Shown: in pieces, positions 27,865 to 36,708 of the stretch
Layout: the number at the start of each line of letters is the position of its first letter
How positions within the stretch are numbered: position 1 is the stretch's first letter
Assembly: GCA_017559525.1 (NCBI GenBank)
Contig: JAFYRI010000011.1
Coordinates: 1-64,000, forward strand
Length of the DNA stretch: 64,000 nt
Reading direction: 5' to 3'
Origin: Alphaproteobacteria bacterium
Lineage (GTDB): Bacteria > Pseudomonadota > Alphaproteobacteria > CAAHEQ01 > UBA3637
Translations under genes and position numbers: made by a program
The notes under the pieces: model-generated
The model's input: the letters and a program-made list of their open reading frames with translations, nothing else
Databases searched by the model: none
Told to the model about the DNA's origin: nothing

Positions 27865-28320
27865 ATGAAACAAATTGAATTATATACAGATGGCGCATGC
27901 TCCGGCAACCCGGGGCCCGGTGGCTGGGCATGCGTTTTAATCTACAAAGATACCATGAAACAGTTTGCCGGCGGCGAGTCGCAGACAACAAATAACCGCA
28001 TGGAATTAACCGCAGTTATTGAAGGATTAAAACATTTAAAAGAATCTTGCCAAGTTCATATTTATACTGACAGCAAGTACGTATTAGAAGGCGCCACAAA
28101 ATGGTTAGATGGATGGAAAAAACGCGGTTGGAAAAAGGCCGATAAAAAAGCCGTTCTCAATCAAGATTTATGGCAAGAATTGGATGAAGCCTTATCACAA
28201 CATCATGTTACATGGACATGGGTCAAAGGTCATGCCGGTAACCCCATGAATGAATTAGTGGATAAATTGGCTTGTGAGCAACGTGATACTTACAGCCCAG
28301 AGTTGTTGATTAGCAAATAA
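27865..28320 (+). CDS. rnhA: Ribonuclease HI
   Basis: 151 residues. RNase HI removes RNA from RNA-DNA hybrids. The catalytic acids are D9 (YTDGACSGNPGPGGW), E47 (NRMEL), D69 (YTDSKYV) and the Asp in NELVDKLA. The stop codon directly abuts the stop of the convergent gene at 28321. Confidence 0.97.
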   Translation: MKQIELYTDGACSGNPGPGGWACVLIYKDTMKQFAGGESQTTNNRMELTAVIEGLKHLKESCQVHIYTDSKYVLEGATKWLDGWKKRGWKKADKKAVLNQDLWQELDEALSQHHVTWTWVKGHAGNPMNELVDKLACEQRDTYSPELLISK

Positions 28321-30342
28321 CTACTTTACTTGCCCAAAATACTTATTTATTTCTATATAATCTATATAATTTGGTAAAATAATACCTGAATGATTTTGTG
28401 GTCCATACACAACATTAACTGAGTCCGACAACTGACCTAAATGGTTAATTAATTGATTACCTTCAAATGAATTCGCCGGCAACCACATAATTACTAATTT
28501 TTGATCTTTTATCAAAGATGATACCCCGCTGGTTTTAAAGGTCACCATTTTATTTAAAGCACAAGTAATACAAACCGGCGATTCAATTGAAACCAAAACC
28601 ATTTTATTTTCATCAAGAGCTTGTTTTAGCGTTTCTGGTGTATAAAGAGGCAGATTTTGATTCATTTTATTATTAATAAATCCACCTAAAATAATCCAAA
28701 ACAACAAAAAAATCGCAGGTAATCTAGCAAACCACATAATGGCTTTTTTTTCATTTTTCATCATTTTATGTAATAAGAAAAAACCATTGGATGCTCGTCT
28801 AATCAATGAAAATGGCCACATAACAATAATTGTCCATAATAAACCAACCCCAAACGGCATCAATACATGTGCATTCACAAGACTAATTGTTTCTGCCAAA
28901 TACGGCTTTGGTAAAAATACAAAAAACAAAAGAGCGCCAACCAAAGAAAATTCCGGCTTTATCAACCAATACAGTAACATTATCAAAACAATCCACACAA
29001 ATATCCCATTTAATTGGATTAAATCAACAGCGGGGATAAAACCAGCCTGCCATCCTAAAGACCATCCTAAACCAACAACAGCTAAAACAATCAGTGTTTC
29101 TCCTGCAGATTTATTTAATTGCTTTACAGACCGTTTTGTATTTAACAAAAAGTAAGCAAAAAAAGGTGTCATCAAAAACAATAACATTCCTTCCCCAATA
29201 AGAGACAACCAACTAAAATCATATTTTACTTGTTTAAATTCACCAAATTTCAACGGAGTTGGAACATCAAACACGCCAAATGATGTAATCAATTTAACCG
29301 GAATAACAATACCCTCTTCAATCTTTTTAGATGGCTTAATAATCATAGAAGCTGTTTTGGAATAAATATCTTTTCTTACTTCTTCAAATGTCCAATCTTC
29401 ATCAATTTGAATAGAAAAAATATCCGTTTTTTCCTTTAATTCAAAAAATAACTGTATGTCACCGTTCTTATTAATTGTCGCCTGAGATACAACATTATCA
29501 CGTGGTGGTGCAGGCACAACCTGCAACAAGGACATCATAGAACCACACAATCCCGTTTCACCTATCCCCCCTGGTTTTAACATTAATTCAACAAATGTCG
29601 TTTCTGCTTTTTTGGTTTTTGCGAATGGATTAATAGCAACCCATTCTACTTGAACCTGAATATTAAGGGGCTCTTCATAACTTAAAGGCTCAAAAAATAT
29701 CGGGAACAAGGCATGTTCAAAATAAAAAGAAGTACGCGTCCATCCTTTTGGAAGGGGATACATAATTGGAGATGAAATAACTGACTGTTTGTTAGGCGTT
29801 TTTAATGTAATCTTAGGTGGCATTAAGGCCAATTCCGGATGAATATCCATTTGAACCCCAACATAAATCACTTTGTTTTTTTTAAGCCCAGCATCACAAG
29901 AAACCAACCTCATCCGACCAAAGGGCACATCTAGCCATTCACCATAACCATCCAATCCTGTAAAAAAATTAGCATCCGTATATGTCATTAAATACAGTGC
30001 CGAAAAAAGATCTAAATTCCCTTTAGCATCTTGTACTTTTTTTTCTAAATCTTTATTTTTTTGCTTCCAATCATATCCTATTTTTGAAAGTGTAAGTAAC
30101 GCTCGTCCTATCTTATTCGTATCGGATGGCAACATTTCCTCCCACCCATCTACAAAAAACTTTTCTTTTTTATTTTCCTCAACATTTAAAATTACCGGTT
30201 CGGCCCCACTTAATGAGGCCTCAGATACTTCCTGTTCAACAAAAACGTCAGATCCACCATCATCTGGAGATGTTTGAGCAACAGCTTTTCCAAATGAAAA
30301 CATCCACAAAAAAACAAAAAATGTCAAAAAAATGCGCTTCAT
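28321..30342 (-). CDS. DsbD/ScsB-like membrane protein with degenerate channel domain
   Basis: 673 residues. After a signal peptide (~1-22) comes a large periplasmic part (to ~380) like the N-terminal domain of DsbD/ScsB proteins. About six membrane segments (388-565) and a C-terminal thioredoxin-like domain with CITC (C591, C594) follow. DsbD proteins pass electrons from cytoplasmic thioredoxin through a membrane Cys pair. Here the place of the first pair member reads LMTPFF where relatives have LMPC, and I see no Cys in the membrane segments at all. The protein may therefore no longer carry electrons across the membrane, or it may use another partner. It faces rnhA tail to tail with no gap. 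Confidence 0.65.
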   Translation of the reverse strand: MKRIFLTFFVFLWMFSFGKAVAQTSPDDGGSDVFVEQEVSEASLSGAEPVILNVEENKKEKFFVDGWEEMLPSDTNKIGRALLTLSKIGYDWKQKNKDLEKKVQDAKGNLDLFSALYLMTYTDANFFTGLDGYGEWLDVPFGRMRLVSCDAGLKKNKVIYVGVQMDIHPELALMPPKITLKTPNKQSVISSPIMYPLPKGWTRTSFYFEHALFPIFFEPLSYEEPLNIQVQVEWVAINPFAKTKKAETTFVELMLKPGGIGETGLCGSMMSLLQVVPAPPRDNVVSQATINKNGDIQLFFELKEKTDIFSIQIDEDWTFEEVRKDIYSKTASMIIKPSKKIEEGIVIPVKLITSFGVFDVPTPLKFGEFKQVKYDFSWLSLIGEGMLLFLMTPFFAYFLLNTKRSVKQLNKSAGETLIVLAVVGLGWSLGWQAGFIPAVDLIQLNGIFVWIVLIMLLYWLIKPEFSLVGALLFFVFLPKPYLAETISLVNAHVLMPFGVGLLWTIIVMWPFSLIRRASNGFFLLHKMMKNEKKAIMWFARLPAIFLLFWIILGGFINNKMNQNLPLYTPETLKQALDENKMVLVSIESPVCITCALNKMVTFKTSGVSSLIKDQKLVIMWLPANSFEGNQLINHLGQLSDSVNVVYGPQNHSGIILPNYIDYIEINKYFGQVK

Positions 30343-30366
30343 GCTATGATTATAGCAAAAAAAAAC

Positions 30367-30395
30367 TTGATTGTCTTTAAAAAAATGTGTAAAAT
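30367..30395 (+). promoter_or_regulatory. Promoter of infC
   Basis: TTGATT (-35), a 17-base spacer and TAAAAT (-10). Expected start near 30402, giving a leader of about 27 nt. Confidence 0.65.
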
Positions 30396-30418
30396 ATCGC
30401 TAGTTTTAATTTTTTTAT

Positions 30419-30431
30419 GGAGGATATCATT
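30419..30431 (+). promoter_or_regulatory. Shine-Dalgarno site deciding an ATT start for infC
   Basis: GGAGG (30419-30423) is followed by 5 bases and then ATT (30429-30431). The in-frame ATG at 30417 lies inside this site and has no ribosome site of its own. Confidence 0.75.
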
Positions 30432-30977
30432 AAACTGAATTTATCAAGCTCTAATCAAACCGGTACCACATCTAAAGATGGGCCACGTATTAACGAGCAA
30501 ATTACATCACCTAAAGTTAGATTGATTTTGTCTGACGGTGAAAACGTAGGGGTTGTGCCAACAAACGAAGCAATTCGCAGAGCCGCCGACCTTGGACTGG
30601 ATTTAATTGAGATCGCTCCGAATGGGGAAATTCCTGTTTGTAAAATTTTGGATTCTGGCAAATACAAATATGAAATGCAAAAGCGTAAAGCCGAAGCCAA
30701 GAAAAAACAAAAAGCACAAGAAACAAAGGAAATCAAATTTACACCAAACATCGGTGATAACGATTATTCCGTTAAAATGCGTTCTGCTAAACGCTTTTTA
30801 GAAGAAGGCAACAAAGTAAAATTTACATTGCGTTTTCGCGGTCGTGAAATGAGCTATGTAGATTTGGGTATGGAAGTTTTACGTCGTGCCAAAACCGAAT
30901 TAGAAGACATCGCCAAAGTAGACCAAGAACCCAAGATGGATGGTCGCCAAATGGCCATGATGTTATCACCTAAATAA
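30429..30977 (+). CDS. infC: Translation initiation factor IF-3
   Basis: About 182 residues from an ATT start at 30429. IF-3 keeps 30S subunits free and rejects wrong start codons. The N-domain has PRINEQITSPKVRLI and the linker is Lys-rich (KAEAKKKQKAQETKEIKF). The C-domain has RFRGREMSYVDLG. ATT is favoured over the ATG 12 bases upstream because only ATT is correctly spaced from GGAGG, and because AUU (or similar) starts are a conserved feature of infC that lets IF-3 repress its own translation. rpmI and rplT do not follow here. A strong terminator does. Confidence 0.93.
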   Translation: MKLNLSSSNQTGTTSKDGPRINEQITSPKVRLILSDGENVGVVPTNEAIRRAADLGLDLIEIAPNGEIPVCKILDSGKYKYEMQKRKAEAKKKQKAQETKEIKFTPNIGDNDYSVKMRSAKRFLEEGNKVKFTLRFRGREMSYVDLGMEVLRRAKTELEDIAKVDQEPKMDGRQMAMMLSPK

Positions 30978-30993
30978 TGGATGATTACAAATA

Positions 30994-31024
30994 CAAAAAA
31001 CGTCTCAAACGAGACGTTTTTTTG
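30994..31024 (+). terminator. Terminator of infC
   Basis: AAAAACGTCTC and GAGACGTTTTT form a long stem around AAAC, followed by a T run. Confidence 0.93.
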
Positions 31025-31056
31025 TATCAATCCTAAAACACCATAAAAAATAATAC

Positions 31057-31086
31057 TTGTATCTACTATAAGATAAAGCATATAAT
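31057..31086 (+). promoter_or_regulatory. Promoter of the giant Cys-rich protein gene
   Basis: TTGTAT (-35), an 18-base spacer and a perfect TATAAT (-10), with AAGGAA shortly before the ATG at 31121. Confidence 0.65.
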
Positions 31087-31120
31087 GTAAACACCATAAA
31101 AAATTTACAAGGAACAATCT

Positions 31121-33493
31121 ATGACGTACATACAAAAAATCAATCACATTATATTTTTAGTCTTTCTAACAACATTGCTGTCTTTGACAATACCCGCTAA
31201 AGCAAAAAAATTAGAAATCATTATTGGTGGAGAAAACTTTTGTAAAACAAGTGAAGATTGTCATGGAAATGCCAAATGCCATACAGGAATACATATATGT
31301 ATAGATTGTCCAACGCCGCCTTTTGTATGGAATGGCACAACTTGTAGCTGCCCCGAAGATACAGTTCTTAAGGATGAAAACACTTGCGTTCAATGCTTAT
31401 CCGATGATGATTGCACCGACAATAAAGAAACCCCCTATTGTAACACAAATACAAATATGTGTTTTAACTGTCCTGACACATTTGAACGACAAGGAAATAC
31501 ATGTGTTTGCCCAATCGGCACTCATGAATTCGGTGGTATTTGTGTATGTGATAATGAAAACAAGACATTGGATGCAGACGGTTTCTGCAGCATTTGCAAT
31601 ATCCAAGAAAAAGATTGTATAAACAGCGATTTCTCAGGAAACACCGATTGTCATTGTTGTCCAACAGAAACACCTTTCTGGAATAGCTCAACATGCTCAG
31701 CCTGCCCCGCAAATACACCTGTTTACAAAAATGGAAGATGTGAATGTCAAGAAAGTTTAAGTTGCGCTGGAAACGAAACTTGTTTTGGGGGGGCTTGTAT
31801 TGCTTGCCCAAATGGACAAGTGCGCTCTGCAACGGAATTTGAGTGTCATTGCCCCACAGAAAAACCCGTCTGGGATGGCAAAAATTGCATTACATGTGCC
31901 GAGGCGACAAATGACCAAAAAACAGTATATAATCCACAAACAAAAACATGCGTTGAATGTATGGTCAACGAAGATTGTGGCACGGATCAAGTATGCACAA
32001 AAAATCAATGTCAATGCAAGGCAGGTACCATTTTTGTGAATGGACAATGCGTTAAAACATGGTGTGTTCCCAGCTCTGATAGTGGACTTTACGAGTGTTC
32101 CATTATGCAAAACGGCAAAAGCATCATATGTGGCGCTTACTGTCAAGATACAAAAATGGAAAAAGACAGCTGTGTTGGATATTGTTCATCCAGATATTGT
32201 GAAGGAATTGGTGAATATGGATCAAAACGAATTCCTCTTGGTGGATTGGGGTGTTTAGAAGACAATGGTCCATTATATTGCAACTGGGATTGGCGTTCCC
32301 CTGTATGGAAATGTATGAGAAAAGATGGCAGTGGCAATATGGCATTATGTTGCAATCATCCAACACAATTCGGAGAGTGTGAAAACGGCACCTGTTATCC
32401 GGAAGATTGCAAAAAAATTGGTGGCACTGAAGCTGATTGGTCGGCAGATGTATCCGAAGGATATGGTGGTTGCAAAATATCCAAAAAAGGATATTCGGCA
32501 TATTGTGTTCCTTGGCCCAGAAGTTCAGATACATGGGTTTGTATGCGTGAAAAGGCCCCAGGTATCACGACAGGAACATGGTCCGCTGGATACTGTGGAA
32601 CATGTTCATCAGCCGATTTAAAATCAACCACAGGCGGTGATTGTTCTAAATGTTTCAATACTCCAACCTGCCCAACCGGTTCAACATATAACGCTAATAT
32701 AAATCGTTGCATTTGGGATAACTTTAACGGTCAACAAGTCAGTTGTAATTTTGCACAATATTGCTATGTGGGCTTAGGAAACGAACAATGTTGCCGTTCA
32801 CAATACAGCACTCCAAGTGCATGCATCACAGGTCGGTGTAGTGCAAAAGATCCGAAAGATCCCAAAACCCCAAAAGAAGGTGTTGGCGGCACATGTAATA
32901 AATTTATCTATAACAGCAAATTAAACTATTGGGGATGTTGGCGTTCCCTCTTTAACAACGATGGATTATTTTATCGTGATGGAGCCGCCGGAACGGATTA
33001 TGCTTGTTACTATGGTTCATCAACAACATCTAATGGAAAAACTGTTACAACAGCCAATACATTGTGCGGTAGTGATTGTGATGCCAATTGCAACAATTGC
33101 CAAGTTGTTTATCATGAAAAATGTGCTGGCACATATTGTTCAACTTATGGCGGATTAATCGATGCCAACAATGATGATATTCAAGATTGCCAATGCATAT
33201 ACTTTGAACAAGGAAAAGAAGTTGCTGGCAGCATTACAAACGGACACTGTTGTTTGCCGGGCCACATTTACGTGAATGGCGCCTGTCAATTAATTACCTG
33301 TTCAACAGAAACATGTCTCAGCAATTCTTTGTGTGTCAAATATGAAAAAGAAAATGGCATTGAGCGTTCCTCTCAAGGGCTATGCATTTGCACAAACGAC
33401 AAAGAATGTTATGACACACAAACAAATTCTTGCGTATCAACTTCCGATAAAATCCAAAAAGACGGATACGGTTGGTGTTCTTATCTTGAATAA
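31121..33493 (+). CDS. Large secreted Cys-rich multi-module protein
   Basis: 790 residues. A signal peptide ends around TIPAKA (~28). The rest is a string of short disulfide-rich modules. One recurring unit reads W(N/D)G.(T/N)C..C (near residues 70, 187 and 251). Another is the C...(E/D)DC....C type (CKTSEDC, CLSDDDC, CMVNEDC), also found in the two prepilin-like proteins. A second half (from ~310) has longer Gly/Trp/Tyr-rich modules (YCNWDWRSPVWKC). There is no membrane anchor or sorting motif, so it is probably secreted or held by partners. EGF-like or metazoan-like Cys repeats are a loose comparison only. It has its own promoter and no gene partners. Function unknown. Confidence 0.8.
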   Translation: MTYIQKINHIIFLVFLTTLLSLTIPAKAKKLEIIIGGENFCKTSEDCHGNAKCHTGIHICIDCPTPPFVWNGTTCSCPEDTVLKDENTCVQCLSDDDCTDNKETPYCNTNTNMCFNCPDTFERQGNTCVCPIGTHEFGGICVCDNENKTLDADGFCSICNIQEKDCINSDFSGNTDCHCCPTETPFWNSSTCSACPANTPVYKNGRCECQESLSCAGNETCFGGACIACPNGQVRSATEFECHCPTEKPVWDGKNCITCAEATNDQKTVYNPQTKTCVECMVNEDCGTDQVCTKNQCQCKAGTIFVNGQCVKTWCVPSSDSGLYECSIMQNGKSIICGAYCQDTKMEKDSCVGYCSSRYCEGIGEYGSKRIPLGGLGCLEDNGPLYCNWDWRSPVWKCMRKDGSGNMALCCNHPTQFGECENGTCYPEDCKKIGGTEADWSADVSEGYGGCKISKKGYSAYCVPWPRSSDTWVCMREKAPGITTGTWSAGYCGTCSSADLKSTTGGDCSKCFNTPTCPTGSTYNANINRCIWDNFNGQQVSCNFAQYCYVGLGNEQCCRSQYSTPSACITGRCSAKDPKDPKTPKEGVGGTCNKFIYNSKLNYWGCWRSLFNNDGLFYRDGAAGTDYACYYGSSTTSNGKTVTTANTLCGSDCDANCNNCQVVYHEKCAGTYCSTYGGLIDANNDDIQDCQCIYFEQGKEVAGSITNGHCCLPGHIYVNGACQLITCSTETCLSNSLCVKYEKENGIERSSQGLCICTNDKECYDTQTNSCVSTSDKIQKDGYGWCSYLE

Positions 33494-33518
33494 TCAAGTG
33501 ACTTTATGAAATTTTTAC

Positions 33519-33547
33519 TTGATTTTTATCAAAAAATAGTGTATAGT
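33519..33547 (+). promoter_or_regulatory. Promoter of rpsB-tsf
   Basis: TTGATT (-35), a 17-base spacer and TATAGT (-10). The expected start near 33554 coincides with the first base of a 7-bp hairpin. Confidence 0.7.
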
Positions 33548-33553
33548 GCCGTC

Positions 33554-33670
33554 ATTACATTCAATGGTGGATGTAATATTACACATGTGAAGGCGGCGTA
33601 ACCGAAACGGTTTTCGCTTCCGGTGTGATGAAAATCATATCTTACCTTCACAGAGGATTAACCGGAAGAA
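33554..33670 (+). promoter_or_regulatory. Structured 5' leader of rpsB
   Basis: Two structures are seen: a hairpin ATTACAT/ATGTAAT (33554-33577), and a multibranch element closed by TGTGAAGG (33586-33593) with CCTTCACA (33645-33652). The latter encloses AACCG/CGGTT (33600-33612) and ATGA/TCAT (33628-33637). Such leaders are usual sites for feedback by ribosomal protein S2. The identity with a described rpsB leader class has not been tested. Confidence 0.6.
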
Positions 33671-33686
33671 AAGAAAGGAATATATT

Positions 33687-34433
33687 ATGGCTCTTCCTAC
33701 ATTTACAATGCGTCAATTGATTGAATCTGGCGTTCACTTTGGTCACAACGCTCGTCGTTGGAACCCAAAAATGGGACAATACATCTATGGTACACGTGAA
33801 GGTGTGCATATCTTGGACTTAGGTCAAACAGCTCCGGCTTTATACCGCGCTATGGAAGCCGTCCGTGATGTTGCTGCTAAAGGTGGCAAAGTATTGTTTG
33901 TTGGTACAAAATTGCAAGCTCGTGAACCAATCGCTGAAGCTGCTAAACGTTGCGGTCAATACTATGTAAACTGCAGATGGTTAGGCGGTATGCTCACAAA
34001 CTGGAAAACAATTTCTGCCAGCATCAAACGCTTGAAAGAAATCGACGCTAAGACAGAAAAAGGCGAACTCAATGGTTTGACTAAAAAAGAAAAATTGAAC
34101 CTCAGCCGTGAACGCGAAAAATTGTTCGCTTCTTTGGGTGGTATTCAAGACATGAACGGTCGTCCAGATATTATGTTCGTTATCGACACTCCAAAAGAAA
34201 ACTTGGCAATCCAAGAAGCTAAAAAATTGGGCATCCCAGTTGTAGCTATTTGTGACTCCAATGCTAACCCAGACGGTATTACATACCCGGTTCCAGGTAA
34301 CGATGACGCTTTACGTGCCATCAACTTGTACTGTGATTTAATTTCCGGTGCTGTGTTAGACGGTATCCAAGCCGAATTGAAAGCCGCTGGCGTTGACGTT
34401 GGTGCCGCTGTTGAACCGACTGTGGAAGCTTAA
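33687..34433 (+). CDS. rpsB: 30S ribosomal protein S2
   Basis: 248 residues with the S2 patterns [49 protein letters not shown] and [21 protein letters not shown] precedes the ATG. First gene of the translation and envelope superoperon, behind a structured leader. Confidence 0.98.
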   Translation: MALPTFTMRQLIESGVHFGHNARRWNPKMGQYIYGTREGVHILDLGQTAPALYRAMEAVRDVAAKGGKVLFVGTKLQAREPIAEAAKRCGQYYVNCRWLGGMLTNWKTISASIKRLKEIDAKTEKGELNGLTKKEKLNLSREREKLFASLGGIQDMNGRPDIMFVIDTPKENLAIQEAKKLGIPVVAICDSNANPDGITYPVPGNDDALRAINLYCDLISGAVLDGIQAELKAAGVDVGAAVEPTVEA

Positions 34434-34459
34434 GTTTCTTTTTGACTTTGAGCTAACAA

Positions 34460-34500
34460 GAGGCGGTTCGGATAAATAAATCCGTATCGCCTCACACTTT
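34460..34500 (+). terminator. Attenuator-like hairpin between rpsB and tsf
   Basis: GAGGCG (34460-34465) pairs with CGCCTC (34488-34493) and encloses CGGAT/ATCCG. A weak T-rich tail follows. It probably tunes the ratio of rpsB to tsf mRNA or protects the upstream message. Confidence 0.6.
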
Positions 34501-34531
34501 TAAAATTCAGATTTTTATATAGGAGATTATT

Positions 34532-35449
34532 ATGGCAGAAATTACAGCCTCTTTAGTTAAAGAATTACGTGAAAAAACAGGCGCCGGTATGATGGAATGC
34601 AAAAAAGCCCTCACAGAAACAGCTGGTGATTTAGAAGGTGCTATCGACTTTTTACGTAAAAAAGGTTTATCCGTTGCTGAAAAGAAAGCCGGCCGTATCG
34701 CTAACCAAGGTTTGGTTGCTGTAGCCGTTGATGGTAAACGTGGTGCTTTGGTAGAATTGAACTCTGAAACAGACTTCGTTGGTCGTAACGCTGAATTCCA
34801 AGCTTTCTTGGGTGACGTTGTTCAAATCGCTTTGGACAAAAAAGGTGATATCGAAGCTGTTAAAGCCGCTGACAAAGGTGGCAAATCCGTTGAAGCCAAC
34901 CTCACAGACTTAATTGCTAAAATTGGTGAAAATATGAGCTTGCGTCAATCTGCTTATGTTGATGTTGAAAACGGTGTTGTTGTTCCTTACATGCACTCTG
35001 CCGTTGTTCCAAACCAAGGTAAAATCGGTGTATTGGTTGCTTTGGAAAGTTCTGCTGATGAAGGGGCTTTAAAAGAACTTGGTCATAAATTAGCTATGCA
35101 CATTGCTGCTGTTGCTCCAAAATTCCAAACAATCGATTCTGTTGATGCTGATGCATTAGCTCGTGAAAAAGCAATCTATATGGAACAAGCTCAAAATTCT
35201 GGTAAACCAGCAAATATCGCTGAAAAAATGGTTGAAGGCCGTATCCGTAAATACTATGAAGAAGTTGTATTAATGGAACAATCCTTCATCATGGATCCAG
35301 ATAAAAAAGTGAAGGATGTTATTGCTGAAGCATCTAAAACAGCCGGTTCTGAAATTTCTTTGAAAAACTTCGTTCGTTACAACTTGGGCGAAGGTTTAGA
35401 AAAGAAAGAAGAAGATTTTGCTGCTGAAGTTGCAAAAGCTGCTCAATAA
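34532..35449 (+). CDS. tsf: Elongation factor Ts
   Basis: 305 residues. EF-Ts recycles EF-Tu-GDP. The N-terminal UBA-like domain reads VKELREKTGAGMMECKKALTE and is followed by SETDFVGRN, the contact with EF-Tu. TGGTAACC-like leader pieces are absent; an AGGAG site precedes the ATG. A terminator follows, and pyrH, the usual next gene, is replaced by two small membrane protein genes. Confidence 0.98.
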   Translation: MAEITASLVKELREKTGAGMMECKKALTETAGDLEGAIDFLRKKGLSVAEKKAGRIANQGLVAVAVDGKRGALVELNSETDFVGRNAEFQAFLGDVVQIALDKKGDIEAVKAADKGGKSVEANLTDLIAKIGENMSLRQSAYVDVENGVVVPYMHSAVVPNQGKIGVLVALESSADEGALKELGHKLAMHIAAVAPKFQTIDSVDADALAREKAIYMEQAQNSGKPANIAEKMVEGRIRKYYEEVVLMEQSFIMDPDKKVKDVIAEASKTAGSEISLKNFVRYNLGEGLEKKEEDFAAEVAKAAQ

Positions 35450-35464
35450 TTAAACCCACAAAAA

Positions 35465-35497
35465 AAAGGGAGGTAACCTGTTGGTGCCTTCCTTTTT
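35465..35497 (+). terminator. Terminator of tsf
   Basis: AAAGGGAGG pairs with CCTTCCTTT over 9 bp (one G-U), with an inner ACC/GGT stem, and is followed by a T run. It separates rpsB-tsf from the genes after it. Confidence 0.85.
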
Positions 35498-35524
35498 CTA
35501 TTCAAAAAAAATGGGATACAAAAA

Positions 35525-35797
35525 ATGACAAATAAAACATTTGATCAAATAAGAACACTAGAAAAAACCGTTACACTCCCACTTAAAGAGCTACATCGCC
35601 GGTGTGCAAATGCGGCAACTATACTTGCTTTTATGTGTGCAGGATTCATGGTAGCTTCTGGATTTTTGGGATATTACTTGGGTAAGCAGGATGCAAAAAA
35701 GGAAGCCATAAAAACACCTTGTCCTTGTGCTCAAAAAATTTCATCTCAAGCAATTCCATGTCAGAAACAAGCACGAAAAATTGAACATATCAGATAA
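35525..35797 (+). CDS. Small membrane protein, first of a tandem pair
   Basis: 90 residues. One membrane segment (~30-50, ATILAFMCAGFMVASGFLGYYLG) is followed by a basic tail ending QKISSQ...KIEHIR. The next gene ends QKITSQ...SEHVR and has the same topology, so the two look like diverged duplicates. No known family recognised. They occupy the place where pyrH normally sits. Confidence 0.65.
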   Translation: MTNKTFDQIRTLEKTVTLPLKELHRRCANAATILAFMCAGFMVASGFLGYYLGKQDAKKEAIKTPCPCAQKISSQAIPCQKQARKIEHIR

Positions 35798-35812
35798 AAG
35801 GATTAATAAAAA

Positions 35813-36025
35813 ATGGAAAGAAAATATCAAGAAGAAATTGAAAAATTAAAAGAACGACTTTTTTTCTATACCCTTATCGGTTCAACAATCGGTTATGCTA
35901 TCGGTTGTGTATTAGGACACCTTGATACAAAACACCAAGCACGCAAGGAAAATGCCGCACTCATTCAAAAAATAACATCTCAAGAAAATACCCCCATCCA
36001 TCAAAAATCAGAACATGTACGTTAG
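35813..36025 (+). CDS. Small membrane protein, second of a tandem pair
   Basis: 70 residues. An amphipathic N-terminal helix (YQEEIEKLKERL) precedes one membrane segment (~18-36) containing GxxxG-like spacings (GSTIGYAIGCVLG). The C-terminal tail resembles that of the preceding gene, 15 bases upstream. Function unknown; not a UMP kinase remnant. Confidence 0.65.
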   Translation: MERKYQEEIEKLKERLFFYTLIGSTIGYAIGCVLGHLDTKHQARKENAALIQKITSQENTPIHQKSEHVR

Positions 36026-36079
36026 TTTTTCGCGCATTATAAAACAAAGATCTCTTAAAGTAGCCTTTTATTTTTTTAC

Positions 36080-36107
36080 TTGCAATATAAGGCATTTTTG
36101 ATATAAT
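36080..36107 (+). promoter_or_regulatory. Promoter of frr
   Basis: TTGCAA (-35), a 16-base spacer and a perfect TATAAT (-10), about 36 bases before the frr start. Confidence 0.75.
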
Positions 36108-36142
36108 AACGTCATCTCAATTTAACAAAAAAGGACAATAAA

Positions 36143-36703
36143 ATGAATTATTCAGAAATTAAAACCGATATGCAAACAAGACTTGGCAAAACACAAGAAG
36201 CCTTAAAAAAAGATTTTGCTGGTCTCCGTACGGGTCGCGCTTCAACGGCTCTTTTAGATCCAATTATGGTAGATGCTTATGGTTCCATGGTGCCACTCAA
36301 TCAAGTTGGTAACGTATCCGTTCCGGAAGCTAGAATGTTATCCGTTCAAGTATGGGATAAATCTTTAATGAAACATGTAGAAAAAGCCATTATGGAATCC
36401 GGCTTGGGTTTAAATCCAATGAATGATGGTCAATGCATTCGCATTCCTATTCCACCATTGTCTGAAGAACGTCGTATTGAATTGTGCAAAATTGCCGGAA
36501 AATACACAGAAACAGCTCGTATTTCTGCAAGAAACATTCGTCGCGATGCTTTGGATGAAGTTAAAAAATTAAAAAATGCCAATGAAATTTCCGAAGACGA
36601 TCAAAAACGTTTTGAAACAGAAATTCAAACTTTGACTGATAACACCATCAAAACATTAGATGAAATGTTAAAAGCTAAAGAAGTTGAAATTAAACAGGTA
36701 TAA
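36143..36703 (+). CDS. frr: Ribosome recycling factor
   Basis: 186 residues. RRF splits post-termination ribosomes with EF-G. The three-helix-bundle pattern is clear: [41 protein letters not shown] and [11 protein letters not shown]. It normally follows pyrH; here it has its own promoter. uppS starts 5 bases after it. Confidence 0.98.
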   Translation: MNYSEIKTDMQTRLGKTQEALKKDFAGLRTGRASTALLDPIMVDAYGSMVPLNQVGNVSVPEARMLSVQVWDKSLMKHVEKAIMESGLGLNPMNDGQCIRIPIPPLSEERRIELCKIAGKYTETARISARNIRRDALDEVKKLKNANEISEDDQKRFETEIQTLTDNTIKTLDEMLKAKEVEIKQV

Positions 36704-36708
36704 AAAAA

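Noticed and set aside
31211..33158. Numerous overlapping frames on both strands within the Cys-rich gene
   Set aside because: Codon bias of TGT/TGC-rich coding sequence leaves other frames open. None has a ribosome site or conserved pattern.
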